DNA of 64,000 bases, taken from Contendibacter sp031732755 (lineage in GTDB: Bacteria; Pseudomonadota; Gammaproteobacteria; Competibacterales; Competibacteraceae). The notes beneath the pieces are model-generated. The model was not told the DNA's origin. It made no database searches and worked only from the letters and a program-made list of their open reading frames with translations. The DNA is taken from NCBI GenBank assembly GCA_031732755.1, contig JAVMKI010000062.1, forward strand, positions 23,540-87,539. The letters run 5' to 3'. Below are positions 51,830-60,662 of this stretch, piece after piece (within the stretch, counting starts at the first letter, position 1; each line of letters begins with the position of its first letter). The translations under genes were made by a program, and so were the position numbers.

Positions 51830-54800
51830 TCAGAGCGTTTCGCCGCGCTTTCCGTGAGTGGGCGACCAGTGCGCCACCCATCGTTCCAGATAAAGGTAGA
51901 CCACGGGGGTGAGGTAAAGTGTCAGCAGTTGCGACAGAAACAGACCGCCAACTACCGCCAGCCCCAGCGGACGGCGCACCTCTCCACCAGCGCCCCAGCC
52001 GATCGCGATGGGAAGGGTTCCCATGAGCGCCGCCATGGTGGTCATCATGATCGGCCGAAAGCGGATCAGACAGGCCTGAACGATGGCCTGGTCCGAGGCT
52101 AGCCCCTCATGGCGTTGCCGGTCGAGGGCGAAGTCGATCATCATGATCGCGTTCTTCTTGACGATGCCCACCAGCATGATGATTCCGACGAAGGCGTAGA
52201 GGCTGAGATCCACCTTGAACAGCAACAGGGTCACCAGCGCGCCCAGGCCCGCCGAGGGCAGTCCTGACAAGATGGTGAGCGGGTGGATGAAACTCTCGTA
52301 CAAAATGCCGAGGACGAGGTACACCACCAGCACCGCAACCAGCAGCAACATCCCCAACCCTTGCAACGAGGCCTGAAACGCCTGAGCCGTTCCTTGCAAG
52401 CTGGTCACCAGCGACACGGGCGGACGCAACTCGGCTTCAATGACGCCGAGATGGCCCACTGCCTCGCCAAGGGATACGCCAGGCAGCAGGTTGAAGGAAA
52501 TCGTGACCGACGGTAGCTGTCCCTGATGGTTTACGGTCAGCGTCTGGTTCTGGCGGGTGACCGAGACCACGGTGTCCAGAGGCACCAACTTTCCGGTGGC
52601 GGCACGGAGGTAAAGCCGCGCTAGCGTCGCTGGATCGGCCTGAAATTCCGGGGCGAGTTCGAGGATCACCCGATATTGGTTGGTGTCACCGTAGATGGTG
52701 GAGATTTGCCGGGCGCTGAAAGCGCTTTGCAAGGCATCTTCCACTTGGCCGAACGTCAACCCCAACACGGCCAGTTTGTCCCGATTCACGGTCAATGCCA
52801 GCGCTGGGCTTTGATTGCTCAGATTGCTAGTGACATCCACGAAACCGGGAACCTGGCGGATGCGAGTCAGGAGGACGCCGGTCCACTGGTAAAGCTCGTC
52901 CAGATCGGTGTCCTGCAACGTGTATTGGTACTGGGCAGCGGTGGTTTGCCCGCCGATACGGACCGGCGGTGGATTCTGCAGGTAGACGTTGATGCCCGGT
53001 ATTCCGGACAGCTTGGGACGCAACTCCTGAATGATCCCGTCGACGGACAGGTTGCGCTCCTGCCGGGGCACGGGGCGAATGAGAATGGTGCCGGTATTGG
53101 CGGTGGGGCGTGGGCCGCCGGCGCCGACCGACGACATGAACGATCCGATCAGGGGATCCTGGGCGAGAATCGCCGCGACGATCCGTTGATGCTGGACCAT
53201 GGCGTCGAAGGACGCATCCTGCGCGCCCTCGGTGAAGGCGATGATCTGGCCAGTATCACCGCTGGGCAGGAAGTCCTTGGGGACCATCACGAACAGCACC
53301 CCGGACGCTATCACCGTCAACCCGAACACCATCAGGACGCTGCGCGGCCACGCCATCGCGCCGCGCAGGGTGCGTTCGTAGCCGGCCAGCAGCGCGGTGA
53401 AAAAACGTTCGAACGCCTGAAGAACGCCATGGTGCGCTTGCGGGCCGTCGTGTCGTAGGGATCGGCTGCACAGCATCGGAGTCAGGGTGAGCGAAACCAG
53501 GCCGGATACCAGGATCGCGGTGCAGATGGTGACCGCGAATTCGTGCAGCAGTCGCCCCACGATGCCTCCCATGAACAGCATCGGGATGAACACCGCGATC
53601 AGGGACAGGGTCATGGAGAGGATGGTGAAGCCGATCTCGCGCGAGCCGATGATCGCCGCCTGAAACGGTGTTTCACCCTGTTCGATGTGGCGGACAATGT
53701 TTTCCAACATCACGATGGCATCGTCCACCACGAACCCCACGGAGAGCGTCAGCGCCAGCAGCGACAGGTTGTCGAGACTGTAACCGAGAACCTGCATCGC
53801 CGCGAAGGTGCCAATCACCGAGATCGGCAACGCCAGGGCGGGAATCAGGGTGGCCGACAGGTTGCGCAGGAACAGCAGGATCACCAGGATCACCAGGCCA
53901 CCCGCCAATAACAGGGTGAATTGCACGTCGCGAATGGAGTCGCGGATGGACTCGTTGCGGTCGTACAGCACCTTGAGTTCGATGGAGGCAGGCAGTTTGG
54001 CCTGGAACGCCGGCAGGACCCGTTTGATGGCGTCCACGGTCTCGACCGTGTTGGCTCCCGGTTGCCGTTGGATCGCCAGCACGATGGCGCGCCGATCCCC
54101 GTACCAACTGGCGACCTTGTTGTTCTCGACGCTGTCGAGCGGCGTCGCCACTTCGTCCAGGCGCACTGGCGCGCCGTTGCGATAGGCGATGATCAGCGGA
54201 CCGTAGGCGGCGGCGGTTTCCAGTTGGCCGTTGGTTTTGATCGCGATGCTCTGACGCGGTCCGTCGAAAGTCCCGACGGGTTGATTGACGTTACTGGCCA
54301 GAATCGCCTTCTGCAATTCATCCAGGCCGATGCCGCGAGCGGCCAGTTGATCTGGGTTAGCCTGTATCCGCACCGCGAATTTTTGCGCGCCGAAGACCCG
54401 TACCTGCGCAACCCCGGTGAGAGTGGACAGGCGCTGGGCCAACAGGGTTTCGGCGTATTCGTCCACCACCGACAGTGGCAGGGTCGACGACAGCATGGCG
54501 AGGTAAAAAATTGGCGAGTCCGCCGGATTGACCTTGCGAAACGAGGGAGGGACCGGCATATCGGTCGGCAAATTGCGCTGGGCGGTGGAAATGGCGGACT
54601 GCACGTCCAGGGCGGCGGCGTCGATATTGCGGTCGAGGGAGAATTGCAAGGTGATCGTGGTGGAGCCCTGGGCACTGGTCGAGGTCATCGAATCCAGCCC
54701 GGCGATGGTCGAGAACTGGCTTTCCAGCGGCGTCGCCACCGCCGCCGCCATGGTCTCCGGCGAGGCGCCCGGCAAGGAGGCGGATACCGAAATGGTGGGA

Positions 54801-54925
54801 AAGTCCACACTGGGTAGTTCGCTGACCGGCAGCGCCTGGTAGGCGAGCATGCCGAAGATCACGAACGCCGCCATGAGCAGCGTCGTCATCACCGGACGGC
54901 GGATACACAGTTCGGACAGTTGCAT
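51830..54925 (-). CDS. RND multidrug efflux transporter (HAE1/AcrB-MdtB type)
   Basis: A 1031-residue inner-membrane RND pump. It shows 12 TM helices with two large periplasmic loops. The proton-relay aspartates are in LSVGFVVDDAIVMLENIVRH (TM4), and the TM10 lysine is in GIVKKNAIMMIDFALDR. The N-terminus MQLSELCIRRPVMTTLLMAAF and the early SELPSVDFPTISVSASLPGASPE are typical of MdtB/MdtC-like pumps. It follows its adaptor gene by 10 bases and ends 4 bases before atpB, inside the N-ATPase gene set. Its proton-driven export may be served by the adjacent ATPase, but the position could also be chance. Confidence 0.97.
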   Translation of the reverse strand: MQLSELCIRRPVMTTLLMAAFVIFGMLAYQALPVSELPSVDFPTISVSASLPGASPETMAAAVATPLESQFSTIAGLDSMTSTSAQGSTTITLQFSLDRNIDAAALDVQSAISTAQRNLPTDMPVPPSFRKVNPADSPIFYLAMLSSTLPLSVVDEYAETLLAQRLSTLTGVAQVRVFGAQKFAVRIQANPDQLAARGIGLDELQKAILASNVNQPVGTFDGPRQSIAIKTNGQLETAAAYGPLIIAYRNGAPVRLDEVATPLDSVENNKVASWYGDRRAIVLAIQRQPGANTVETVDAIKRVLPAFQAKLPASIELKVLYDRNESIRDSIRDVQFTLLLAGGLVILVILLFLRNLSATLIPALALPISVIGTFAAMQVLGYSLDNLSLLALTLSVGFVVDDAIVMLENIVRHIEQGETPFQAAIIGSREIGFTILSMTLSLIAVFIPMLFMGGIVGRLLHEFAVTICTAILVSGLVSLTLTPMLCSRSLRHDGPQAHHGVLQAFERFFTALLAGYERTLRGAMAWPRSVLMVFGLTVIASGVLFVMVPKDFLPSGDTGQIIAFTEGAQDASFDAMVQHQRIVAAILAQDPLIGSFMSSVGAGGPRPTANTGTILIRPVPRQERNLSVDGIIQELRPKLSGIPGINVYLQNPPPVRIGGQTTAAQYQYTLQDTDLDELYQWTGVLLTRIRQVPGFVDVTSNLSNQSPALALTVNRDKLAVLGLTFGQVEDALQSAFSARQISTIYGDTNQYRVILELAPEFQADPATLARLYLRAATGKLVPLDTVVSVTRQNQTLTVNHQGQLPSVTISFNLLPGVSLGEAVGHLGVIEAELRPPVSLVTSLQGTAQAFQASLQGLGMLLLVAVLVVYLVLGILYESFIHPLTILSGLPSAGLGALVTLLLFKVDLSLYAFVGIIMLVGIVKKNAIMMIDFALDRQRHEGLASDQAIVQACLIRFRPIMMTTMAALMGTLPIAIGWGAGGEVRRPLGLAVVGGLFLSQLLTLYLTPVVYLYLERWVAHWSPTHGKRGETL

Positions 54926-54935
54926 GCTGCTTGCC

Positions 54936-56057
54936 TCAGCCGCCGGATTTAATCCGTGTCTTGACGCCCGGCGCTAGGCGTAGTTGCCCATCGGTGACGA
55001 CGGTTTCACCGCTCTGTAAACCCTGGCCGATCACCGCGATTCCGTCTTGTGAGAGAGTGAGGGTGACGGGGCGAGCCTCGACCGTTCCATCCATTTTGAT
55101 CACGAACACGAAGCTTCCCGCCGGTCCCTGCTGCACCGCCACCATGGGCGCGGTCACCACGCCGCGCAGCGTATCGAGTGTGAGGCGAACATTCAGAAAC
55201 TGCCCTGGCGTCAGGGCTTGGGCGTCGTTGACCACGGTGGCTTTCATCAGAATGGCGCCAGTGGTTGAATCCACGGCGTTGTCGAGAAAGCGCGCTGTAC
55301 CCTGGAGCCGTTGGGTGGAATCACCGGGTACGGTGATGGTGACCGGTAAGGCGCTCGTTCGCAACCTTGCACGCAGAGCCGGCAAATAGTGTTCGGGAAC
55401 CGCGAAACTGACATAGATCGGTTGCACCCGATTGAGCACCGCCAGCGGGGTATCGTTAGCCTTGACCGTCGCGCCGGGTGAAACCAGCTTGGCGCCGACG
55501 ATCCCCGCGAACGGCGCGCGAATCGTTGCGTAACTCTGTTGCAGGCGGGCGAATTCGACGGCGGCCTGGTCGGCGCGCGCGGTGGCCGCCAGGGCGTCGA
55601 CGGTGACGCGCGCATCCGCCAGTTGCTGGTCAGACACAAACCCACGACTCTTCAGCGACAAAAGGCGTTCCACGTCCAGCCGCGCTTTGGTCAGTTGCGC
55701 CTGGTCGCGGGCCAGATTCGCCTCAGCCTGTCGCAGGCGGGCGTCGAAGTCGGCCGGATCGAGCCGCGCTAGCACCGCATCCGCCGCGACCGTTCCCCCC
55801 TCGACGAAGGGCAGGGTCGCCACCTGGCCATCCACCCGCGATCTGAGCGTAACGCTGTCGTAGGCTTCCGCCCGCCCGACCATGTCCAACACTCGCGGTA
55901 TATCCTGGATCGTGGCGGGCACGACCGTGACCGGCGCCAATGCCTCGGCGCGCGCCGCTTTCTCCGACCCCGGTGCCCGCCATGGGTAAAACTGGTAAAA
56001 CGCTACCCCGCCGAGCGCGAGAAGCCCGATCAGGACGGTCTTGAGGAGGTTCTTCAT
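54936..56057 (-). CDS. RND periplasmic adaptor (MdtA/AcrA-like)
   Basis: A 373-residue membrane-fusion protein. The N-terminal anchor is LLKTVLIGLLALGGVAFYQF. Lipoyl halves are VTLRSRVDGQVATLPFVEGGTV and ATIRAPFAGIVGAKLVSPGATV, with a helical hairpin of about 80 residues between them, followed by the beta-barrel (VQPIYVSFAVPEHYLP) and a membrane-proximal domain. It pairs with the AcrB-like gene 10 bases downstream. No TolC gene is next to it. It starts 51 bases after atpR. This gap is the only sizeable one between the N-ATPase genes and the pump and may carry the pump's own promoter. Confidence 0.95.
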   Translation of the reverse strand: MKNLLKTVLIGLLALGGVAFYQFYPWRAPGSEKAARAEALAPVTVVPATIQDIPRVLDMVGRAEAYDSVTLRSRVDGQVATLPFVEGGTVAADAVLARLDPADFDARLRQAEANLARDQAQLTKARLDVERLLSLKSRGFVSDQQLADARVTVDALAATARADQAAVEFARLQQSYATIRAPFAGIVGAKLVSPGATVKANDTPLAVLNRVQPIYVSFAVPEHYLPALRARLRTSALPVTITVPGDSTQRLQGTARFLDNAVDSTTGAILMKATVVNDAQALTPGQFLNVRLTLDTLRGVVTAPMVAVQQGPAGSFVFVIKMDGTVEARPVTLTLSQDGIAVIGQGLQSGETVVTDGQLRLAPGVKTRIKSGG

Positions 56058-56108
56058 GCTAACCGTGTTGGAAAGCGAGCCGTCTTGGCCTGGAAAAAGG
56101 GATGGGAA

Positions 56109-56405
56109 TCACGCGCGTGGTTTCGGTGACGGCACCGGTTGCAGCCGGCGGGTCAACAAGACCCGCGCCACGATAAAGGCCAGCAGCGCCACGCCCAAGC
56201 GCGGCAAGTTGCGGTCCGGGCCGAGGATGCAATAGAAACCGGCCATGCTGACCGCCAGCCGCAAAGTGAAGCTGCCGAGCACCCACAGCGCGGGATGCGA
56301 CTGCTGGGGCAAGCGCCGCAGGGTGAACCACAGACCGGCGTAATGGAACAATCCCAGCGCCGCGCCGCCCAGGACGGCCAATAACCAACCCAGCCCTTCA
56401 GTCAT
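56109..56405 (-). CDS. atpR: N-ATPase membrane subunit AtpR
   Basis: A 98-residue hydrophobic protein with three TM helices (LLAVLGGAALGLFHYAGLWFTL, HPALWVLGSFTLRLAVSMAGFYCIL and LGVALLAFIVARVLL). The gene is found only with N-ATPases and its product is recognised by size, the RLAVSMAGFY segment and the place after atpQ. Its arginines in the membrane are thought to pair with the second carboxylate of N-type c subunits. The start overlaps the end of atpQ by 8 bases. After it comes the RND adaptor instead of atpB, the first break in the operon. Confidence 0.9.
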   Translation of the reverse strand: MTEGLGWLLAVLGGAALGLFHYAGLWFTLRRLPQQSHPALWVLGSFTLRLAVSMAGFYCILGPDRNLPRLGVALLAFIVARVLLTRRLQPVPSPKPRA

Positions 56406-56694
56406 GGGGTGGCCCCATCCGGTCCATCCACTGCCAGGCGGCGATGCAACCCAGCGTCAGTCCGCCCAGCAGCAGGCTCAAGGTCCAGGAAAAACGGCCG
56501 GGATGGGCGTGATCCAGCCAAAGGCCGAGCAGCGCGCCCAGCACCGCCGGCAACGCCACGCTCCAGCCGATCATGCCGAACAGGCCCAGCCCGAACCAGG
56601 GTCCTGGCGATCCGGCGGCGCGCGCCCGCAGTTTACGGTCCACCTTGCGCGCGATTTGCGCCGGCAGATGGTTGGGAATTTGGGAGGATTTCAT
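56398..56694 (-). CDS. atpQ: N-ATPase subunit AtpQ (AtpI-like)
   Basis: A 98-residue protein with two TM helices (FGLGLFGMIGWSVALPAVLGALLGLWL and TLSLLLGGLTLGCIAAWQWM) after a basic N-terminus (IARKVDRKLRARA). This matches AtpQ, the AtpI-like accessory subunit of N-ATPases. It overlaps atpC upstream by four bases (ATGA) and atpR downstream by eight bases. A role in ring assembly or Mg2+/Ca2+ handling has been proposed for the AtpI type; this protein was not examined further. Confidence 0.9.
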   Translation of the reverse strand: MKSSQIPNHLPAQIARKVDRKLRARAAGSPGPWFGLGLFGMIGWSVALPAVLGALLGLWLDHAHPGRFSWTLSLLLGGLTLGCIAAWQWMDRMGPPHD

Positions 56695-57083
56695 CGAGGT
56701 GGCTCCTGCAATTCCAGAAAGCGGCGGATGACGCCGGCTTCCAACCGGGCAATGGCGCCGCGGGCCGCCTTTTCCTGCTCGTCATGATGGCGAAAGTGTT
56801 TTTCCACTACTTCCCGTAGTCGCGCCAGATCGTGATCGCGCACCGCCCGCCGCACCGAAATCAGCACTTCATCTCCGCATTTGACCAGCACGCCGTGATC
56901 CACCGCCACGAAAGCTTCGTTACCGTCCAGGGCGGTGAGGCCGAGAATGCCGGGAATCAGCGCCGCCACCCAGTCGCGGTGGCGCGGGAGCAGGCAGAAT
57001 AGTCCATCCGGCCCCTCGGCGTTGATCTTGATTACCGCTTCGTCCATCATCGCCTCGGTGGGCGTGAGCAGTTTCAGCCGCAT
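56691..57083 (-). CDS. atpC: N-ATPase epsilon subunit
   Basis: A 130-residue epsilon subunit. The beta-sandwich N-domain begins MRLKLLTPTEAMMDEAVIKINAEGPDGLFCLLPRHRDWVAAL, with LPRH matching the conserved epsilon loop, and a helical hairpin (RLREVVEKHFRHHDEQEKAARGAIARLEAG) forms the C-domain. It is encoded immediately after the beta subunit with a 10-base overlap, as in other N-ATPase operons. The role is to link rotor and catalytic head and to inhibit hydrolysis. Confidence 0.92.
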   Translation of the reverse strand: MRLKLLTPTEAMMDEAVIKINAEGPDGLFCLLPRHRDWVAALIPGILGLTALDGNEAFVAVDHGVLVKCGDEVLISVRRAVRDHDLARLREVVEKHFRHHDEQEKAARGAIARLEAGVIRRFLELQEPPR

Positions 57084-58477
57084 CGCCGCGCTTCGTCGAG
57101 GCCACCGATCATATACAAGTCCTGCTCCGCGCGGTCGGCGAATTCGTCATTCAACAGACGCTCGCAATCGTCCAAGGTTCGCGCCAGCGACACGCTCATT
57201 CCAGCCCGGCCGGTGAAATGTTCGGTGGTGAAGAACGGCTGGGTCAGATAGCGTTCCAGCCGCCGCGCCCGATGGACCGTGGCTCGGTCACTGGGTGACA
57301 GTTCTTCCAACCCCAGCATGGCGATGATGTCCTTCAATTCCTCGTATTCGGCCAGCGTGCGGCGCACCGCCTGCGCGATTCGGTAATGGCGTTCACCGAC
57401 CACGGTGGGTGTCAGCAATTTGGAATCCGAGGCCAATGGGTCCACCGCTGGATAGAGACCCTGACTGGCCCGTTGCCGCGACAAGGCCAGCACCGCCGAC
57501 AGATGGGCGAAGGTATGGGCGGCGGCAGGATCGGTGAAATCGTCGGCGGGCACATATACGGCCTGCACCGAGGTCATCGCGCCATTGGCGGTGTTGCAAA
57601 TCCGCTCCTCCAGTTCCGCCAGTTCGCTGCCCAAGGTCGGCTGATAGCCAACCCGCGATGGCAGGCGTCCCATCAACCCGGAAACCTCCGTGCCGGCTTG
57701 GACGAAGCGGAAGATATTGTCGATCAGCAACAGCACGTCGCGGCGGGCGGTGTCGCGGAAATACTCGGCAATCGTCAGCGCCGCGTGACCGATCCGAAAG
57801 CGCGCGCCCGGCGGCTCGTCCATCTGACCGAACACCAGCACCGCCTGGCCGAGCACGCCGGCGTCGCGCATTTCCCGGTACAGTTCCTCAGCCTCGCGAC
57901 AGCGTTCGCCAATACCGCAGAACAGGCTGACACCTTGATAGCGCCCGACCATGTTGTGAATCAGTTCGGTGATGATGACCGTTTTGCCCACGCCCGCGCC
58001 GCCGAACAGACCGGCTTTGCCGCCGCGCTCCAGCGGGCAGAGCAGGTCGATGACCTTGATGCCGGTTTCGAACCGTTCACGCACGATTTGTTGCTGGCGC
58101 AACGGCGGCGGCGGTTGATGAATCGCCCGGTGTTCGACCTCGACCAGCGGCAGCCCGTCGTCAATCGTCGCGCCGAATACGTTGACCATCCGTCCCAACA
58201 ACGCCGGCCCGACCGGCACGGTCAACAACGTGCCGCTGTCCCACACCGGTTCGCCCCGCGCCAGGCCCTGGGTGGTGGTCAAGGCAATGGTGCGCACGGT
58301 GTCGGTGCGGAGATGTTCGCTGACTTCCAGCACGATGTCCGCCCGTTGGCCGGCCACCAAGCGTTGGCGCAAGGGCGGCGGGCGACCGGAAAACCGTGCG
58401 TCCACCACGCTGCCGCGCACGGCGATGACAGTGCCGGCGCTTTCGATAGTGCTGTTGCATTGCACCTGGTTATACAT
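57074..58477 (-). CDS. atpD: N-ATPase beta subunit
   Basis: A 467-residue catalytic subunit. Walker A is GLFGGAGVGKTVIITELIHN, the catalytic glutamate region FCGIGERCREAEELYREM, Walker B VLLLIDNIFRFVQAGTEVSGLMGR, and PSRVGYQPTLGSELAELEERI follows. It is the first gene of the N-ATPase set in the classical order D-C-Q-R-B-E-F-A-G. All nine members are present within 44457-58477, but not contiguous. Upstream, 71 bases separate it from the thioredoxin-like gene of the ars operon; no clear promoter was seen there, so read-through is possible. Confidence 0.96.
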   Translation of the reverse strand: MYNQVQCNSTIESAGTVIAVRGSVVDARFSGRPPPLRQRLVAGQRADIVLEVSEHLRTDTVRTIALTTTQGLARGEPVWDSGTLLTVPVGPALLGRMVNVFGATIDDGLPLVEVEHRAIHQPPPPLRQQQIVRERFETGIKVIDLLCPLERGGKAGLFGGAGVGKTVIITELIHNMVGRYQGVSLFCGIGERCREAEELYREMRDAGVLGQAVLVFGQMDEPPGARFRIGHAALTIAEYFRDTARRDVLLLIDNIFRFVQAGTEVSGLMGRLPSRVGYQPTLGSELAELEERICNTANGAMTSVQAVYVPADDFTDPAAAHTFAHLSAVLALSRQRASQGLYPAVDPLASDSKLLTPTVVGERHYRIAQAVRRTLAEYEELKDIIAMLGLEELSPSDRATVHRARRLERYLTQPFFTTEHFTGRAGMSVSLARTLDDCERLLNDEFADRAEQDLYMIGGLDEARRCG

Positions 58478-58548
58478 TGAGGACCCTGCGGATTCAGTCC
58501 GACCGTCGCCAGTCCTGGCGGACGATCCACACCACCGAGATGGTAGCG

Positions 58549-58785
58549 TCAGGCGCTCAACAGCGTTCGGATGTCCTCGACCGACAGCACCTTGCCAGTG
58601 CTCTTGATCTCGCCGTTTACCGCCAGCGCTGGTGTGCGCGTCACGCCGGCGTCGATGATGGCGTTCATGTCCTTCACTTTTTCCAGCTCATATTCCAACC
58701 CTAGCGCCCGTGCGGCGGCTTCGGCGTGTTGGCCCAGCGTGATGCACTTTGCGCAACCGCTACCGTAGATTTGAAATTTGATCAT
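58549..58785 (-). CDS. Thioredoxin-like small redox-active disulfide protein
   Basis: A 78-residue thioredoxin-fold protein of the redox-active disulfide protein 2 type. IYGSGCAKCITLGQHAEAAAR contains the CxxC site at the helix start, and VTRTPALAVNGEIKSTGKVLS holds the cis-proline (TP). ATG 58785 begins directly at the fold; a longer open frame overlaps the permease gene. Such proteins are often found beside UPF0718 permeases and arsenic genes, where they may reduce or carry thiol-bound metalloid. It lies 11 bases after the permease stop and is the last gene of the ars operon. Confidence 0.92.
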   Translation of the reverse strand: MIKFQIYGSGCAKCITLGQHAEAAARALGLEYELEKVKDMNAIIDAGVTRTPALAVNGEIKSTGKVLSVEDIRTLLSA

Positions 58786-58796
58786 GGCAGAACCCC

Positions 58797-60176
58797 TCAT
58801 GGATAGAATGTACCGAACATCCAGCCGGTGAGGGTCGCCATGACCACCACCAGCGAACAATAAACCACGGTTTTTTGCGTGCCGAGAATGCCGCGAATCA
58901 CCAGCATGCTCGGCAGCGACAACGCCGGCCCCGCCAGCAGCAACGCCAGCGCTGGTCCCTTGCCCATGCCCGAACCGAGCAAGCCTTGCACGATAGGCAC
59001 TTCCGTCAGCGTGGCGAAATACATGAACGCGCCGACCAACGCCGATAGGAAATTGGCTGTCAGCGAATTGCCGCCCACCGCCGCGCTAACCCATTCGGAC
59101 GGGATGATGCCTTCATGACCTGGGCGGCCTAGTAGGAACCCCGCCAACAGCACCCCACCTAGCAATAGCGGTAGGATCAGCTTGGCGAAACTCCAAGTCT
59201 GACCGAGCCATTCCTCGCCGTCGCCTGGTTGAGTGGCGGCAGCTAGGGTAAGCCCGATCAGTCCGACGCTGAACGCCAGTTCAGGATGCTGTGGAATCAC
59301 CCCAGCCAGAATGGCGACGGCCACGGCGGTTACGGCGAAGGGTTGCCAGCGCCAGCGCCAGCGCCCAATCAACAGCCCAGCCAGCCCAAAACTCGCCAGC
59401 GCGGTCAATGGCCATTTCCAGGTGAAGATGGCGTGCCACACCGCGCTGTCCTCGGCGCGGGCCGGCGCCCAGTTGGCGAACACTAGCACCGCGACTTGCA
59501 GGGCGAAGAACGCGACTGTGTCGCTCAGCGGTCGGTTTGAGTCAGCGCTAAGCACAAAACCTTTTTGCGAACTGGCCCGCGCCTGTTCTTCGCGGCGATA
59601 AATTCCGTGCATGATCATACCGATTACCAACGCGAAGCTCACCGCGCCCACCGCCCGCGCTACGCCCAGTTCGACACCAAGAATTTTGGCGGTTAGCACA
59701 ATGGCCAGCACGTTGATCGCTGGACCGGAATACAGGAACGCAATCGCCGGCCCTAGTCCCGCGCCGCGCCGGTAAATGCCGCCGAACAGCGGCAGCACGG
59801 TGCAGGAACACACCGCTAGGATCGAACCGGAGACCGAAGCGACGCCGTAGGCGGCGGCCTTGTGGGCGGTGGGGCCGAGGTATTTCATCACCGCGTCCTG
59901 ACTGATGAATACCGCAATCGCGCCGGCGATGAAAAACGCTGGGACCAGGCAGAGCATCACATGCTCGCGGGCGTACCAGTTCAGCAGCGCCAGCCCTTCC
60001 AGGATGGCATTGTCGAAGCGCGCCGCGCCCACCGGCATGAAGAAGACCAGCAGGAACACGGTGACGATGCCGCCCAGCCATTTGAATTCGGTCGGCTGTT
60101 CCTGTGCCGTATTGCGTAGCCGATCCAGCAGGCCGGCGGGATGCGTCGGGTCTGTCATAGTGGTAGTCGTGACCAT
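58797..60176 (-). CDS. UPF0718/DUF318-type permease (ArsP-like)
   Basis: A 459-residue polytopic protein of the PF03773 permease family, about 10-11 TM helices. VSGSILAVCSCTVLPLFGGIYRRGAGLGPAIAFLYSGPA has the family CSC-xxxP motif, and LTEVPIVQGLLGSGMGKGPALALLLAGPALSLPSM is the second-half counterpart. Some members (ArsP) export trivalent organoarsenicals, others serve other ions. The neighbouring thioredoxin-like and DUF2703-like genes and the ars genes upstream make a metalloid role likely. It is separated from the DUF2703-like gene by 76 bases. Confidence 0.9.
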   Translation of the reverse strand: MVTTTTMTDPTHPAGLLDRLRNTAQEQPTEFKWLGGIVTVFLLVFFMPVGAARFDNAILEGLALLNWYAREHVMLCLVPAFFIAGAIAVFISQDAVMKYLGPTAHKAAAYGVASVSGSILAVCSCTVLPLFGGIYRRGAGLGPAIAFLYSGPAINVLAIVLTAKILGVELGVARAVGAVSFALVIGMIMHGIYRREEQARASSQKGFVLSADSNRPLSDTVAFFALQVAVLVFANWAPARAEDSAVWHAIFTWKWPLTALASFGLAGLLIGRWRWRWQPFAVTAVAVAILAGVIPQHPELAFSVGLIGLTLAAATQPGDGEEWLGQTWSFAKLILPLLLGGVLLAGFLLGRPGHEGIIPSEWVSAAVGGNSLTANFLSALVGAFMYFATLTEVPIVQGLLGSGMGKGPALALLLAGPALSLPSMLVIRGILGTQKTVVYCSLVVVMATLTGWMFGTFYP

Positions 60177-60252
60177 CGGAGTACTCCTTCACCTGTAGCA
60201 GCAATGCTATTGAAGACGGTCGACAGCATTCGATAGAAAAGAAGGGATGGTT

Positions 60253-60636
60253 TTAGCAGCACTGGGCCGCGATGCACGCCGCCTGTCGGATGAGCGACGC
60301 GGGAATGGCCTCGAAGGTGTGGCCTCCAATTGTAACGGTGCGACAAACGCTCGGTTGACCGCATAGATCGCCGCAGGATGGGCACTCACTTTCCGACGCG
60401 GAAGCGCCCAGCAAAACTGATTCCAGCGGGACGCCGTTGAACAGGATCAGATTGGATTGCGATAACTGTTCAATCGGCAACTTGGTTTCACGATAGGCGA
60501 CATCAACGCTATGTGGTGCGCATTCGGCCGCCAATTGTTCGATGACCTGTTGCAGGGACTGCAAGGTATCGGAACAGCGCAGGCAGGTGCGTCCGTCCTT
60601 GTCGAGATGACGCCATTCGATTTCGAGGGTTTTCAT
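60253..60636 (-). CDS. DUF2703-like cysteine-rich protein
   Basis: A 127-residue cytosolic protein. The N-terminus MKTLEIEWRHLDKDGRTCLRC has a CxxC, the middle ECPSCGDLCGQPSVCRT holds further cysteines, and it ends in ACIAAQCC. The first 100 residues resemble a thioredoxin-like fold with thiol sites and match my memory of DUF2703 proteins that accompany arsenic genes. Eleven cysteines in 127 residues suggest binding of arsenite or another soft metal, as chaperone or sink. It stands between the TauE/SafE-like gene (26 bases) and the permease gene. Confidence 0.82.
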   Translation of the reverse strand: MKTLEIEWRHLDKDGRTCLRCSDTLQSLQQVIEQLAAECAPHSVDVAYRETKLPIEQLSQSNLILFNGVPLESVLLGASASESECPSCGDLCGQPSVCRTVTIGGHTFEAIPASLIRQAACIAAQCC

Positions 60637-60662
60637 GGAAACCTCCGTAGAACTTCAGGCCG

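Noticed and set aside
58478..58548. Possible terminator between the ars operon and atpD
   Set aside because: Only a short 5-base stem without U-run is seen; read-through cannot be excluded.
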